64,000 nucleotides of DNA from the NCBI RefSeq assembly GCF_030035675.1, contig NC_084480.1:21471263-21535262 (forward strand). The letters run 5' to 3'. Shown here piece by piece: positions 54,633 to 64,000 of this stretch. The stretch comes from Rhineura floridana. Its lineage: Eukaryota; Chordata; Lepidosauria; Squamata; Rhineuridae. Numbering within the stretch: position 1 is the stretch's first letter; each line of letters begins with the position of its first letter. The notes beneath the pieces were generated by a model. The model saw nothing but the letters and a program-made list of their open reading frames with translations. It searched no databases and was not told the origin of the DNA. Made by a program: the position numbers and the translations under genes.

Positions 54633-55251
54633 ACCTGAGGTCCACTTAACATATATCCTTAGTGTTGTATTAGCTGCTTGGAAGCACAGGGAAGTCTTCT
54701 GGGGGGGAAGCAACTCACCATTCTGTTCAGGAAATATTCACTGTGGCAACACAAGCCCCCCACCTTAAAAATTATTTTCATATGAATTTTGAGCAAAGGC
54801 TGCTGTTTTGCTTTTGCAGTTGTGGTCTTACATTGCAGTTTTTTCTGCTGAGTGGGATAAAAAGCCTTTAAAAATGGTTGCTTTTGCTGATTTGTGTGAT
54901 ACCATTTAATGTTATGAGCAGCTTTGAGGTTTAGATGGGCTGGATATAACATAAAGGAAATATAAGCTACCTACTCACTGTGATAATCATTCTGTTGATC
55001 AACATCCTTTTGCCATCAGAGATTTGATTGGATGGGGCAGTGGGTGTTCAGTTTGGGGTCCAAGGCTCTGGAACACCATTCCCCAAGAAGCCTGGCTCAC
55101 TCACTCTTCATTGGCATTTTGGTAGCACACAACCAACTTTTTCATTTTGTCGTGGCTTTGCTCTAGTTTCCTTGGATGGTGATTTTAAAAATCTGCTCTC
55201 TGGCCCTTTCGTGAATTTTATTGAGTGGACCTAGATTTGCCTTTCTGCAAA

Positions 55252-55330
55252 CCAAGGGTAGGGGACTTCAACCCCAGGGGCCAAATGCGTCCCTTCAGGC
55301 CTCTCTGTCTTGCCCTAGGAACTCTCCCTA
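55252..55330. repeat. Left end of the GGGGAACC..GGCCCTC element
   Basis: ACCAAGGGTAGGGGACTTCA, GGGGCCAAATGCGTCCCTTC and CCCTAGGAACTCTCC match the left part of 36452-36792. Confidence 0.5.
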
Positions 55331-55416
55331 GGCCACACCCTGGAGAGCCAGTCAGTGTAGACAATACTCAGCTAGGTAGGCCAATGGCCTAATTCAGTAT
55401 AAGGCAGCTTCTTATG
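55331..55416 (+). repeat. tRNA SINE 3' tail
   Basis: CACACCCTGGAGAGCCAGTC, GTGTAGACAATACTCAGCTA, GGCCAATGGCCTAATTCAGT and ATAAGGCAGCTTCTTATGTT. It adjoins the preceding element at a shared break. Confidence 0.7.
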
Positions 55417-55446
55417 TTTCCATCTGAACTTGGGATCATCTGGACA

Positions 55447-55800
55447 TTTATTGTTGTTGTTATGTGCCTCCAAGTTGATGACGGCTTATGGCGACCCTAT
55501 GAATCAGTGACCTTTAAGAGCATCTGTCATGAACCACCCTGTTCAGATCTTGTAAGTTCAGGTCTGTGGCTTCCTTTATGGAATCAATCCATCTCTTGTT
55601 TGGCCTTCCTCTTTTTCTACTTCCTTCTGTTTTTCCTAGTGCTATTGTCTTGCTAGTGAATCATGTCTTCTCATTATGTGTCCAAAGTATGATAACCTCA
55701 GTTTCATCATTTTAGCTTCTAGTGATAGTTCTGGTTTGATTTGTTCTAACACCCAATTATTTGTCTTTTTTGCAGTCCATGGTATCCGCTAAGCTCTGCA
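55447..55800 (-). mobile_element. Bov-B (RTE clade) LINE, 3' fragment
   Basis: On the minus strand it encodes the same C-terminal block as 22960-23465 (KMMKLRLSYFGHIMRRHDSL, then RKRGRPNKRWIDSIKEATD-like text) and ends CATAGGGTCGCCATAAGCCG with a CATAACAACAACAA tail. Truncated 5' to the WTAKKTN region. It is in opposite orientation to the other copy, 32 kb away. Confidence 0.85.
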
Positions 55801-55820
55801 ATCCATGGTATTTATTAGGC

Positions 55821-55930
55821 CAGAGTTATTCAACCTTGGCTCCCTAGATGTTGTCGGACTTCCAACAGTCCGGGATGATGGGAGTTGGAGTCCAACAACA
55901 TCTGAGGAGCCAAGGTGAAAGAAGGCTGCT
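55821..55930. repeat. Palindromic MITE variant
   Basis: CAGAGTTATTCAACCTTGGC and TCCCTAGATGTTGTCGGACT pair with GTTGGAGTCCAACAACATCT and GAGGAGCCAAGGTGAAAGAA. Confidence 0.7.
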
Positions 55931-56084
55931 TTAAGCTATTTACATAATAAGCCGTTCTGGATTCTGCTCTCTTCTGAGTATCTGGTTCAGTTCCTCTTCT
56001 CATAATATTAGTAAGGTACCACCATACAGGTCTTTTCCCCACATTGATAGCAACAGGAGATTGTAGCTGATACCATCATCATCA

Positions 56085-56662
56085 CTAACATTTTTATTAC
56101 TCGCCCCTCACCAGTAGGTCCCAGGGAGGTCACAACAATATAGAATACATTATTAAAAACAGTTTAAAATTAATTACAATCACAACTAGAGAGGGTCCTA
56201 AAATATACATCTCAAGTGTCAAAAGCCAGGGTGAAGAGATGCTTCCTCAGCATACAATGAAACTTTTCAGAGAAGATGCCAGACATACCTCTATATGCAT
56301 TGGGGAATTCTACAACTTAGGGGCCACCACAGAGAATGTCCTCTCCCGGGCCATTACCACCCCAAACTTCTGAGGGTGGCGGAACTACCAAGAGAGCCCC
56401 CTCTGTTGATCTCAACACCCGATAAGGAAGGAGACAGTCTTTCAGGTATCTGGGGGCTAAGTACTTTAGGGCTTTAAACACAAGTGTTTGAATTGGGTCT
56501 GGAAATGAACTGGCAACCAATGCAACTGTTTTAAAACAGGGGTTACTGTGAGATCTGAATGGAACCCCAGCCAGGAATGTGGTTGCTACATTTTGGGCCA
56601 GAAGAAGTTTCCAAGGTGACTTCAAGGGTAGCCTCATGTAGAGCGCATCACAATATTCCAAT
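56085..56662 (-). mobile_element. L2-clade LINE 3' fragment
   Basis: On the minus strand 56661-56317 gives MEYCDALYMRLPLKSPWKLL, then PDPIQTLVFKALKYLAPRYL and VVPPPSEVW, an L2 C-terminus with few disruptions. The 3' UTR follows to a T-rich end near 56085. It differs enough from the 40.4-kb copy to be another subfamily. Confidence 0.78.
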
Positions 56663-56778
56663 CAGAGCTTGGAAAAGTTACTTTTTTGAACTACAACTCC
56701 CATCAGCCCCAGCCAGCATGGCCACTGGATTGGGCTGATGGGAGTTGTAGTTCAAAAAAGTAACTTTTCCAAGCTCTG
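56663..56778. mobile_element. Near-perfect palindromic MITE
   Basis: Two 47-bp arms (56663-56709 and 56732-56778) are exact inverted complements by my count, around a 22-bp loop. The left arm starts CAGAGCTTGGAAAAGTTACT and contains ACTACAACTCCCATCAGCCC. The CAGAG ends fit a hAT-like element. No clean target duplication was found. The lack of mismatches implies a young insertion or gene-conversion of the arms. Confidence 0.85.
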
Positions 56779-57127
56779 TCCAGTCTGGACATTACCAGAG
56801 CATGGAGTACAACAGCCCTATGCAGACGTTTAATTATGCATTGTTCTAACAATTGTGAGTGGTGGCCACACCAAGTAGCCACACCTAATTTGACTATCCC
56901 CACCTCTGGTATCTGGGTCTACAGTACACATATACATATTGTACAGGGAGGGAGGCTTTACATGTACACATGAAGTCTCTTTCCATACAGATGTTCAAAC
57001 TGCATGCACAGACAACGGGGTGGGGATGGATGGCATGTGTGTTATGCGGGGCGTGGCTACTCAATACAGTCCCATTTATGTGTTGGGACACAAGTAAAAG
57101 ATCTGCATAAGGCATCTGTGGATCTTT

Positions 57128-57143
57128 AGAACCTCTCTGCTGG
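57128..57143. repeat. 5' target-site duplication of the L1-type element
   Basis: AGAACCTCTCTGCTGG, repeated exactly at 59258-59273. Preceded by ATCTTT, which fits the L1 endonuclease preference for TTTT/A. Confidence 0.85.
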
Positions 57144-57924
57144 GGGACTTCCCAGGAGGATCCCTACGCCTGTGCAGCCTCTGAGACGAGCTCCGTCTTG
57201 GATGAAACTTATCCAGTTTAAATTCAGTCAGAAGACTCTTTTCTGACTGGGAATAATTTCTTCCGGATAAGGAAGAAACGTGAGATTTCCCACACAGCTT
57301 TGCTTTGATTGTTGGAGTCTGGAATTCGTCAGAATTGTCTGTCTTCCAGCAGCTCAGCCAGAGCAAGGATTTTTATGCTAGCTCAGCTGGATAAGTGACC
57401 CATTTTTTTTTATACGGATTAACAGGCAAACATCCTCCTGTCTACATTCATCATTTTCTTATCTATACAGCTAAAGAGATTTGTCAAAGTAACAGCAATT
57501 GAGATAACCTAGGTGAGGTAAGACTTTCCTTTTTTTATTCACGGAACTAAGGGGGAAGAAAATATAAATAGCTTATCTTTTTTTATTGCAAAAAGCTGAC
57601 ATGGAAAATAGCATTTTAAAGATTACAACGGACGAGAGATTTCTGATTGATTTATAAGACTTTTGTGTAATATATGGCTGGGACTATTTTTCCTGATCTA
57701 CTTTTTTTTTTGACGAATCTGCTCATTCTCTCTGCTACTAGTTATTTGGACGCTGTGAATTAAAGCCGTTCTTACACTTCCGGGCAGATAAGAGATAAGG
57801 GCTGTCTAGCGTGTGACGTTAGTTGGTTGGAAAGATTAACTCCTTTGTAACTGGTTAAAGAAATAAGCTGCTCTTTGTTTGGGACATTGAAAATTGAAGG
57901 AGTTTTGTTCCTTTGGCTTTAAGA

Positions 57925-58608
57925 ATGACAATTAAGCAGATCATGGATGTACAAGAAGGGACTTTATCTCTAGACATGTTTCAGAAAATAATGAATGGGA
58001 TTAACTCAATAAAACAAGAACTGAGAAATAATAGACAAGCGTGGAGAATTGAATTTCACGAAATGAGACAGGAGCTGAAAGAAACTCAGGATTCTATGAG
58101 AAAGGAGAATAAAGATAGATCTGGAAAACAAAAAAAGGATGAAAGAGAAATTAAAGGCAAGGTTCAAACTATGGAGATTGGCTTAATTATGGACATGAAA
58201 AAAGATTTGGATTTCCTGGCTGTGATGGATCCTGGAGACAAATATTACAGTTTGGAATTCAGCGCTGTCCCTGAAGGAATTGAAGAGATTGGAGATAAAG
58301 ATATTATCGGTTCAAAAAAATTCCTGGACTGGAAGGATTTGATGGAACTTGAAATGGAGAAAGTTAACAGAATTAATCCCTGTTTTGTGTAAATGGAAAA
58401 ACCTTCAAGAGATGTACTAGTGTATCATGTGGAAAAGAGGAACAGAGATGCGGCTTTGCAACAATACTTCAGTGATACGTTTGGATTTGATGGCAAGAAA
58501 ATATCTGTGATGGAGGAAATTCCTATCAGACTTTTATTATATGACTATGACAGCAAGATTTTTGGGTGCGTAAAGATGGAAGATGGAAGATGGACCCAAT
58601 ATGGATAA
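57925..58608 (+). pseudogene. L1 ORF1-like RNA-binding protein gene, one in-frame stop
   Basis: In L1 elements ORF1p is a trimeric RNA-binding chaperone that coats the element RNA. The frame from ATG 57925 has a charged coiled-coil stretch (roughly residues 10-80, INSIKQELRNNRQAW..ELKETQDSMRKENK). An RRM-like part follows (YYSLEFSAVPEGIEEIGDKD), then the C-terminal domain SRDVLVYHVEKRNRDAALQQ and KKISVMEEIP. A TAA at 58390-58392 interrupts it before MEKPSRD, in the spot where relatives read through an RFAKM-like link. About 227 codons are open apart from that, shorter than mammalian ORF1p. Confidence 0.72.
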
Positions 58609-58618
58609 TGACAGAAGA

Positions 58619-59112
58619 GCGATTTAAAATAACTGGACTTAGTAGATTTGATGAGTTGGATTAATTGATATGTTTATTTAGTAAAAAAATTGATTGATAT
58701 ATATCTCAAGGATTGGAAACTTCTCTTTGACTTTTTGTGGAAGATTAAAATGATAGGATGTTAATGAGATTTGAAACCAACTAAGATAACCGCTGGAGGA
58801 AGGTGATTTTATAATCTATTAAGAGATAGGTTTGTTATGTATTATAGATTTATAGCTGAATTATAGCGATTTGAAATTACTGGACTTAGTAGATTTGATG
58901 AGTTGGTTTAATTGGCATGTTTATTTAGAAAAAAAATTGATTGACATGTATCTCAAGGATTGGAAACTTCTCTTTGACTTTTTGTGGAAGATTAAAATGA
59001 TATGATGTTAATGAGATTTGAAACCAACTAAGATAACCGCTGGAGGAAGGTGATTTTATAATCTATTAAGAGATAGGTTTGTTATATATTATAGATTTAT
59101 AGCTGAACTATG
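58619..59112 (+). repeat. 247-bp tandem duplication in the L1-type 3' region
   Basis: Two copies (58619-58865 and 58866-59112) share GCGATTT, ACTGGACTTAGTAGATTTGA and TCAAGGATTGGAAACTTCTC, ending ATTATAGATTTATAGCTGAA. They differ at only about a dozen places. The junction at 58866 is seamless. Confidence 0.85.
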
Positions 59113-59257
59113 ACAAATCGGAAGTCAATATTCTTTCTTTTTTATATATATATATATATATTTCTTTTTGTATTGTGCTAGTTATTGATTTGTGTTGTTT
59201 TCTTTTTGTATTGTTTTGGTTTTGAAAATTGGAATAAAAATTAATTGAGAAAAAAAA

Positions 59258-59273
59258 AGAACCTCTCTGCTGG
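59258..59273. repeat. 3' target-site duplication of the L1-type element
   Basis: AGAACCTCTCTGCTGG, identical to 57128-57143, directly after the poly-A run. Confidence 0.85.
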
Positions 59274-59814
59274 TCTCATGAGGAGGGGGAGCGGTGATGC
59301 TGATGGTGGGGTTCAGTAGTGCCACCTGCTGGAGGATTTTTTTTAATTAACCTTTCCCCCCCCCAAAAAAAGAAGCCAAGTTGTTGAGGAGCTTTGGGGG
59401 CCACCAGGAATGGTATGGGCAGATCTGGACCATGGGTTAGCCACCTGTATATTAAGGGGTGAGGATACACTGCAACATTTTGTTGCAGCTCCCATTTGTA
59501 TTGCTGTAGTTTTAACCCAGAAAAACAAACAACCTTGTAGTTAAATAAAAAAGTGACGCTATTACAAACCCGGGTAGAGCTATTAGCAACTTGTGTAATT
59601 GTTGTGGTGGAAATGATCCTTGTTAAGAAACAGGAGTGATACAGGAGTGCTCACCTGTGTCGATCTGTGTCGGAGAACATGGCCTTAGCCTCCTGGTATC
59701 TCTGCCTGGTCTAGCCATCATTCTTGAACCCATCACCATGTCCCTCTCCAGACCTGCTTCTAAATGACATCATTATCATTCCATCACTCTTCGAGAATTG
59801 CAGTCATCAAACTG

Positions 59815-60303
59815 CTATGAGGAAAAGTTGCAACATCTGGGGCTTTTTAGTTTGGAGAAAAGTAAGAGGTGACATGATAGAAGTGTATAAAATTATGCAT
59901 GGCACTGAGAAAGTGGATAGAGAAAAGTTCTTCTCCCTCTCTCATAACCATAGAACTCGTGGACATCCAGTGAAGCTGAATCTTGGAAGATTCAGGACAG
60001 ACAAAAGAAAGTACATCTTCACGAGTACATAGTTAGAAATTCACCCTCACAGGAGGCAGTGATGGCCACCAACTTGGATGACTGTAAAAACGGATTTGAC
60101 AAATACACTGAGGATAAGGCTATAAATGGCTACTGGGCATGATGGAGATCCTCTCCCTCGACAGCTGGAGGCAGTATGTCTGAATGCCAGTTGCTAGAAA
60201 CCACAGGAGGGAAGAGTGCTGTTGCGCTCAGGTCCTCCTTGTGAGAACAGGATGCTGGACTAGCCATTGGCCTGATCCAGCAGGTTCTTCTTATGCTCTT
60301 CTG
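59815..60303 (+). mobile_element. CR1-like LINE 3' UTR, longest copy
   Basis: CTTTTTAGTTTGGAGAAAAG, GTGACATGATAGAAGTGTAT, AAGCTGAATCTTGGAAGATT, AGTGATGGCCACCAACTTGG, CAGTTGCTAGAAACCACAGG and GAGAACAGGATGCTGGACTA, ending CAGGTTCTTCTTATGCTCTT. The order matches the CR1 3' UTR known from turtles and birds. It has no coding region. Confidence 0.8.
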
Positions 60304-60784
60304 TTCTTTTTCTTCTATTGCAAACATTCTGACATATGTGAAAAATCCAGAATAATTCTGCAATACTTTCATTGCGTGGAAGGTGCTTTGCACAGTTTCC
60401 TGCTATTATGTGTGCTGATTTGTTTGTTTTTGTGGGGGTGGTATTCAGCAACTTTTGTTTCATGCCTTCTCCCCATCTATTTGGACAGAAGACCTATCAC
60501 TGCACTCCCTAAAATGGTGGATAGCTCAGGCCAACACCGTGAACTCAAGCATTTACAAGTTGGTGGAATGAGGGAATGGAAGGGAATGTGACTACAAGCA
60601 CAGAACCTTTCTTAGTCTGAATGCAGCCTGTTATTGATGTGGACAGGAAAACAAGCAAAATCACCCTCCAAAACACAGCAATATGTGACTGGTGGTATGG
60701 GTGGTTCACTACAATTTTGCTCCAAAAGAACATTACAGCAAACAATAGCTATAGTGTTATAAACGGTATGGAAGGAATGGAAGG

Positions 60785-61250
60785 ATCTGTACGTTTCAGT
60801 TATCTCAGATTCTCGTTTTTCCAGGTTTAAGTCCAGTTTTTCACATTTCTGCAAGAATATGCGATTAAAAAAAAATCCTCCTGAAAATTCTTCAGCATTT
60901 TAGTGTGATTTTCTCCTAATAAACACATTTTTGGATGTAGTTGTAGCGAATGTACACATTTTTGCAAGCAATTTCTCTGAAAATGTATGTTATTTTTAAT
61001 GCTATTTTCACAAATACAATATATGCATTTTTAGCACATATTCCCCTAAAATATGATTTTTTGTAAACACTGGTTGGTTGGAGAACTGCATCACAAAATT
61101 TGGATAAGCACAAATTTTGAAAGAAGGCTACATTTCAGTTCTCATAATGTTTCAGAAAGTGTGATAGATTCAGCTTTAAATGCCATGGATTAATTTGACA
61201 GATTCAACTTTAAAAGCAAACTGAATTGCATTTCTCCTCCACCCCTAGTG
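60785..61250 (+). repeat. AT-rich DNA-transposon-like repeat, longest copy
   Basis: CGTTTCAGTTATCTCAGATT, TGAAAATTCTTCAGCATTTT, TTCTCCTAATAAACACATTT, GAGAACTGCATCACAAAATT and CATTTCTCCTCCACCCCTAG. Its right end is the complement of TAGGGGTGGAGGAG, comparable to the other copies' TAGGGATGGGC ends. Confidence 0.65.
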
Positions 61251-61747
61251 TACAAGAGCCCTGGGTTCAGAGCAGCACCAGTGACAAATGAACACATTAA
61301 ATCAGCCAATGGCAGTCAAAGGCCCTCCTAGCTGCCAGTTACAGATAGGCAGCCAATCTAATCATTGCCAGATGATACTGGATTCCTGCCAGCTTCTGTT
61401 TATGGATCTTTCCTAAAAGATCTGCATGGATTTTTAACGTTCTATCTTGATATAACATTTTCTGGGAAACCCTCCAGGAGTAACCCCGTAGAGGGAACCA
61501 TTAAGCTGGCTCCGTCCTTGACTTTGTAGAGGCCCCGGTGTCTTGCTGAGCTGAAGGACTTTTAGTTTAATGGGTACCAAGCAAGGAAGTGAGTGGGATG
61601 AATCAGTCAAGAAATAATTCAACACTTATCTGATGGTCATTTTTGGTTAACAGCATTGGCAGGTTTTTGTTTCAAAGCCCAACAAAACCTGTTCGACCAG
61701 GAACAACAGTGAGACAAAAAGAAGTGAACACCAAGGGTAACAGGAAG

Positions 61748-62212
61748 AACATATGAAGACCAAAGGCCCATCCGCTCCAGCATCCTGTTCTCACAGTGGC
61801 CTTCCGGATGCCTATAGGAAGCCTGCAAGGAGGATCTGAAGGCAACGGTGCTCTTGCCACTTGTGATTCCCAGCAACTAGCATTCAGTGGCATACTGCAT
61901 CTGACAATGGAGGTAGAACATAGCCATGATGGCTATGTACCGTTGATTGCCCTATCCTCCATACATGTGTCCAGTCTTCTTGTAAAGCCATCCAAGTTGG
62001 CGGCCATCACCACCTCTTGGGGGAGCAAATTCCATAAGCTATGCACTGTGTGAAGAAGTTCTTTCTTTTGTCTATCCTGAATCTTCCACCATTCAGATTC
62101 ATTGGATGGCCCCAAGTTCTGGTATTACGAGAGAGGGAGAAAAACTGCTCTCTGTCCACTTTCTTTGATCCATGCATAATCTTGTACACCTTTACAGTGC
62201 CTCTGTCTGGGA
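61748..62212 (-). mobile_element. CR1-like LINE 3' UTR, opposite orientation
   Basis: On the minus strand it contains GTACACCTTTACAGT-complement, GAATCTGAATGGTGGAAGAT, GGTGATGGCCGCCAACTTGG, CAATGGACGCTGGATGCC-like tail words and CTGTGAGAACAGGATGCTGG. Same family as 59815-60303. Confidence 0.78.
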
Positions 62213-62944
62213 ATCCTGGAGCCCCAGGATCGCAAGAGGACCCACTGCTGACTCCTCCCTCTTTTTAATTGGAGCTTTAGTCAGATGAGCACCAAGTATC
62301 TGCATCTGAGGGCCGCCATTTAAATTTTTTGCAATGGTGGGAAATAGCTTCAGTCCAGACCGTTGTGAAAAATTCAAATGGTGGCCCTGGGAGTTGCCAT
62401 GTTAATTCCCCACAATACCCTGGAACAACATTAGATTGGGAACATTGTGGAAAATGTAATGGTGACTCCATTTGAGCATTGCTGCTGCCTAACCTTGCCA
62501 CCACTAGGTAAGCTGCAGTGTAAGACGGCCCCTGATGTAGGAAGAGCCAATACTAGTAGGCATTTTGAGGGCACTTTCAAACCTGGAACTGGCCATGCTT
62601 CTATTGTACCATTTTTGATTATCTTTTCTTTTGAGCTAGACAGTAATTTTAAAGAGAGCTGAAAGTGGTTTGAGAGAAGCACTGTTGTATGCAGACTTTT
62701 CTTACACCCCACAGTCACCTCTGGACAATTATATGTTTCAGGTTTTTGAAACTATGCAACCCCCCCCCCCCAAAAAAACCTGTTTATTAAAGTATGCATG
62801 AAGCAATACATCCTCTTTCAAGCTGCCTCCGCATTTCCACCTCTACCTCCTGTTCGCCATGGATTGGTTGTTCCATTGTTATTTTGTCTTCTGAGAGTAG
62901 ACAAAATATGGTTGCTCCTTGCATGACTGAATGCAGCCTTCCCC

Positions 62945-63008
62945 AACCCAGCACCTTTCTTCCATTTTGGACTGAAGCTCCCATCAGCCACAGCTGCAGG
63001 GCACCAGG
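62945..63008. repeat. Palindromic MITE half copy
   Basis: CCCAGCACCTTTCTTCCATT, TTGGACTGAAGCTCCCATCA and GCCACAGCTGCAGGGCACCA. Confidence 0.45.
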
Positions 63009-63391
63009 TTGGCAAAGGCCGAGTGAATGTATTGATTGTATCATTTGAAAGAGTTCAAAGGCCAGGGTTCAACTGTGGTTCAGGTTAATCACACACCAAG
63101 CCAAGCTCCTAAATTCTGTGTGTCCCTGCACAGTATAGAACAATTTTTCAGATAGAAGCGCTCCACCAAATCCAGGCAGAGCAAACAGCTCCATTTGTTG
63201 GGCAATGCCAAGATCGCATTGTGAAATTGGGAAGCCAGGCTAGTACTGCTTTGTTGTAACATTTATGTTTTCGTTTGTGTGTTAAACACTTTTTTCCTGA
63301 GTCCCTCTTGAATATGAAACAGGATTTTATTTTCCACTAGATAATTGGTTTGCAGGTGCCACTGACCTGCAGGGCAGAAGCAGAAATGGAA

Positions 63392-63440
63392 GTGTGTGTC
63401 TGTGTGTGTGTTTGTGTGTGTGTGCCTATGTGTGTGTGAA
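63392..63440. repeat. (TG)n microsatellite
   Basis: Interrupted TG repeats. Confidence 0.85.
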
Positions 63441-63795
63441 AAAGAGTGGGGTGTGGGCTCCAGCAGATGAATAATAAAAAGTGCTTCAATTGGAAAGGAG
63501 AGAGCCTTTTGTTTATGCAATTAGGAGTTCCAGCAAGTGCCATTAACCCCGTCCTCATTTGTTGACTACTTGCAGAAGCCAAAGACCAAGGGTCAAGAAG
63601 GCCTACTGTATAAACATTGATAGCCCATCAAACAGCCAAAGACAGAAAGACCCTCTTCTGCAATCTACACACACTGCCCTCTTTCTGCATTTTTCCTCCC
63701 CTCAAGGTTGATAAGCAAAATGTTTGCATAAGTCGTTTACAGATCCTGAATTCTAAATCATGCTTTTTAAATGGCTGAAGAACATCTCTATAGAC

Positions 63796-63908
63796 CAGGG
63801 ACAGGGAACCTGTAACTCTTCAGGTATTGTTGGACTCTCATCAGCCATAGCCAGGATGGCCAATAGGGATGACGGGAGTTGTAGTCCAATGACATCTCGA
63901 GGGGGACA
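63796..63908. repeat. Palindromic MITE (CAGGGGTGGGGAACC family)
   Basis: CAGGGACAGGGAACCTGTAA, GTATTGTTGGACTCTCATCA, GACGGGAGTTGTAGTCCAAT and GACATCTCGAGGGGGACA. Confidence 0.72.
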
Positions 63909-64000
63909 CAGGGAGGGATGGGGGAGAAATGCATTCAGTTTGGATGAACCAAGAAGCGAACTGAAATGGAGCTATCCTGTGATAAGTGCAATTCTCTAGA

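Larger units (their letters stand above)
57144..59257 (+). mobile_element. L1-type retrotransposon with ORF1 but no ORF2 (half-L1)
   Basis: The element is 2114 bp and bounded by an exact 16-bp target duplication. It has a 5' UTR of about 780 bp, an ORF1-like frame (57925-58608), and an AT-rich 3' region with a 247-bp tandem duplication. It ends AATAAAAATTAATTG plus about nine A. The endonuclease/reverse-transcriptase ORF2 is missing except for possible C-terminal traces, although both ends are complete. Mobility must have come from another L1. It resembles the mammalian HAL1 layout. A simple internal deletion of a full-length L1 is the alternative. Confidence 0.78.
14101..64000 (+). other. 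ONECUT2: ONECUT2 intron 1 (to the window edge)
   Basis: No sequence encoding the homeodomain (KKSRLVFTDLQRRTLFAIF, NFFMNARRRS) was found on the + strand after the donor, so intron 1 appears to continue beyond the right edge, at least 49.9 kb. A large first intron is normal for this gene. Host exons, tRNAs or microRNA hairpins were not recognised inside it. Stretches not listed individually are unique intronic sequence or repeat traces too decayed to name. Confidence 0.75.

Noticed and set aside
57913-58608. Two adjacent frames as a novel host gene
   Set aside because: They are one L1 ORF1-like frame with an in-frame stop, inside an element with target duplications and a poly-A tail.

Overview
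The window is vertebrate nuclear DNA, most likely from a squamate reptile (a lizard). Only one protein-coding host exon can be supported. The lineage call rests on the repeats: Bov-B (RTE) LINE 3' ends, Sauria-type SINEs (tRNA head plus a Bov-B-like tail), tRNA SINEs with an L2-like tail, L2 and CR1 LINEs, many short palindromic DNA transposons and hAT elements. This mix is typical of squamates. No species is claimed.

The gene is ONECUT2, a CUT-homeodomain transcription factor, on the + strand. Its first coding exon (12891-14100) carries the N-terminal region, a ten-histidine run and the complete CUT domain. It ends at a consensus GTAAGT donor in phase 1. It sits in a CpG island (about 11.15-14.35 kb) with a long, low-complexity 5' leader. 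A two-codon upstream ORF ends exactly where the main ATG begins. The second coding exon (homeodomain and C-terminus) was not found, so intron 1 appears to run from 14101 past the right edge, at least 49.9 kb.

Layout: 1-5.9 kb is 5' flank with microsatellites and no gene. 5.9-10.6 kb is 5' flank packed with roughly 80-bp palindromic repeats and an inverted pair of Sauria SINEs. 10.6-19 kb holds the promoter, exon 1 and proximal intron; it is almost free of interspersed repeats and holds the best regulatory candidates. 19-29.8 kb is intron rich in SINEs, a Bov-B fragment, a solo LTR and a 1.45-kb hAT element. 29.86-30.64 kb is a second, intronic GC/CpG-rich block. 30.7-64 kb is intron dominated by L2, CR1, SINE, MITE, LTR and L1-derived insertions, several nested two or three deep with readable target-site duplications.

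There is no operon, CRISPR array, phage or bacterial-type system. The notable content is (a) translational and cis-regulatory structure around ONECUT2 and (b) a transposon record: a hAT element inside a SINE with an 8-bp duplication, an ORF1-only L1 derivative with a 16-bp duplication and an internal 247-bp tandem repeat, a palindrome with 47-bp perfect arms, and two solo LTRs with 5-bp duplications. Family names were assigned by eye from motifs and remembered consensus features; no database was searched.
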